Source of the DNA: Chitinophaga sp. S165
GTDB lineage: Bacteria > Bacteroidota > Bacteroidia > Chitinophagales > Chitinophagaceae
Reading direction: 5' to 3'
NCBI RefSeq assembly: GCF_003182155.1
Contig: NZ_QGTG01000009.1
Location: 219,967-283,966, forward strand
Length of the DNA: 64,000 bases
This document shows, piece by piece, positions 63,858 through 64,000 of this stretch; the first letter of the stretch is position 1; each line of letters opens with the position of its first letter. Position numbers and translations under genes: made by a program. The notes beneath the pieces were generated by a model. That model made no database searches, had not been told where the DNA came from, and saw nothing but the letters and a program-made list of their open reading frames with translations.

Positions 63858-64000
63858 ATGCCCTATATGCAATCATCCAATAATTCCACGATACGTTCGT
63901 TTACGATATCAGAGAAGAAGAGTATCGCAATGCAATGGAGCCAGTCGAATGTAAAAATGCAAGTGTTTTGTGATAATCATGGAATCACGCTGTCTATGTT
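63858..64000 (+). CDS. Start of a hypothetical gene, 3' truncated by window edge
   Basis: An ATG at 63858 opens a frame of 47 codons without a stop up to the window end (MPYMQSSNNSTIRSFTISEK...). The upstream TTTAAAT is AT-rich, with no clear Shine-Dalgarno. Too short to recognise. Confidence 0.35.
   Translation, partial: MPYMQSSNNSTIRSFTISEKKSIAMQWSQSNVKMQVFCDNHGITLSM

Noticed and set aside
1..64000. CRISPR array, tRNA or rRNA genes
   Set aside because: No regularly spaced repeats of 25-40 bases and no cloverleaf or rRNA-like sequence were noticed while reading.

Overview
The window looks like Bacteroidota, most likely a Chitinophaga-type member of the Chitinophagaceae. The evidence is a Bacteroidetes-type conjugative transposon (traE to traN, rteC, a MobC/relaxase pair), TAnnTTTG-type promoter matches, a LytTR regulator paired with a LytS-type kinase, many signal-peptide or lipobox proteins, and Rhs proteins with the DUF6443-type N-terminus that is common in this phylum. 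This placement rests on gene content read by eye; no database search was run.

Layout. (1) 1-6.3 kb: the 3' part of an S9 prolyl-oligopeptidase-family peptidase, a small exported protein, a thioredoxin-fold lipoprotein and two paralogous AraC regulators. (2) 6.7-12.4 kb: two hypothetical genes, then a mobilization block with a leader hairpin (candidate oriT), mobC, a MOB relaxase and a VirD4-type coupling protein. (3) 12.5-26.4 kb, minus strand: a 127-bp inverted-repeat element, then toxin cassette A, transcribed right to left as coiled-coil/outer-membrane protein, SpvB-like YD-repeat protein, Rhs protein with a nuclease-like tip, candidate cytosolic immunity protein, and SGNH hydrolase with PKD-like domains. 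(4) 27.2-47.4 kb, plus strand: an RteC-like protein, RteC, and the conjugation operon (traE, traF, VirB4-type traG, traI-like genes, traJ, traK, traL, traM, traN). Inside the operon is a tandem array of about 145-residue paralogs with one truncated copy. Accessory genes follow, including a primase-polymerase. (5) 47.5-51.7 kb: a LytTR response regulator, a TPR histidine kinase, and three minus-strand hypothetical genes. (6) 52.2-62.7 kb, plus strand: toxin cassette B, with the same three-gene order as cassette A but a metzincin-type metalloprotease tip followed directly by a small lipoprotein. (7) 63-64 kb: one small hypothetical gene and the start of another.

How the parts work together. MobC, the relaxase and the coupling protein would nick and deliver DNA; the tra operon would build the mating channel; RteC and its relative probably control it. 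The same DNA carries two copies of one three-gene module: an outer-membrane coiled-coil protein, a secreted SpvB-like YD-repeat shell protein, and a secreted Rhs protein whose C-terminal tip differs between copies. Each copy ends in a different small gene that fits an immunity role. The cytosolic candidate is paired with a nuclease-like tip, and the lipoprotein candidate with a secreted protease. I infer a polymorphic-toxin competition system carried as cargo on, or next to, a conjugative element. No integrase, excisionase or att site is visible, so the element's ends are unknown and it may extend beyond the window.
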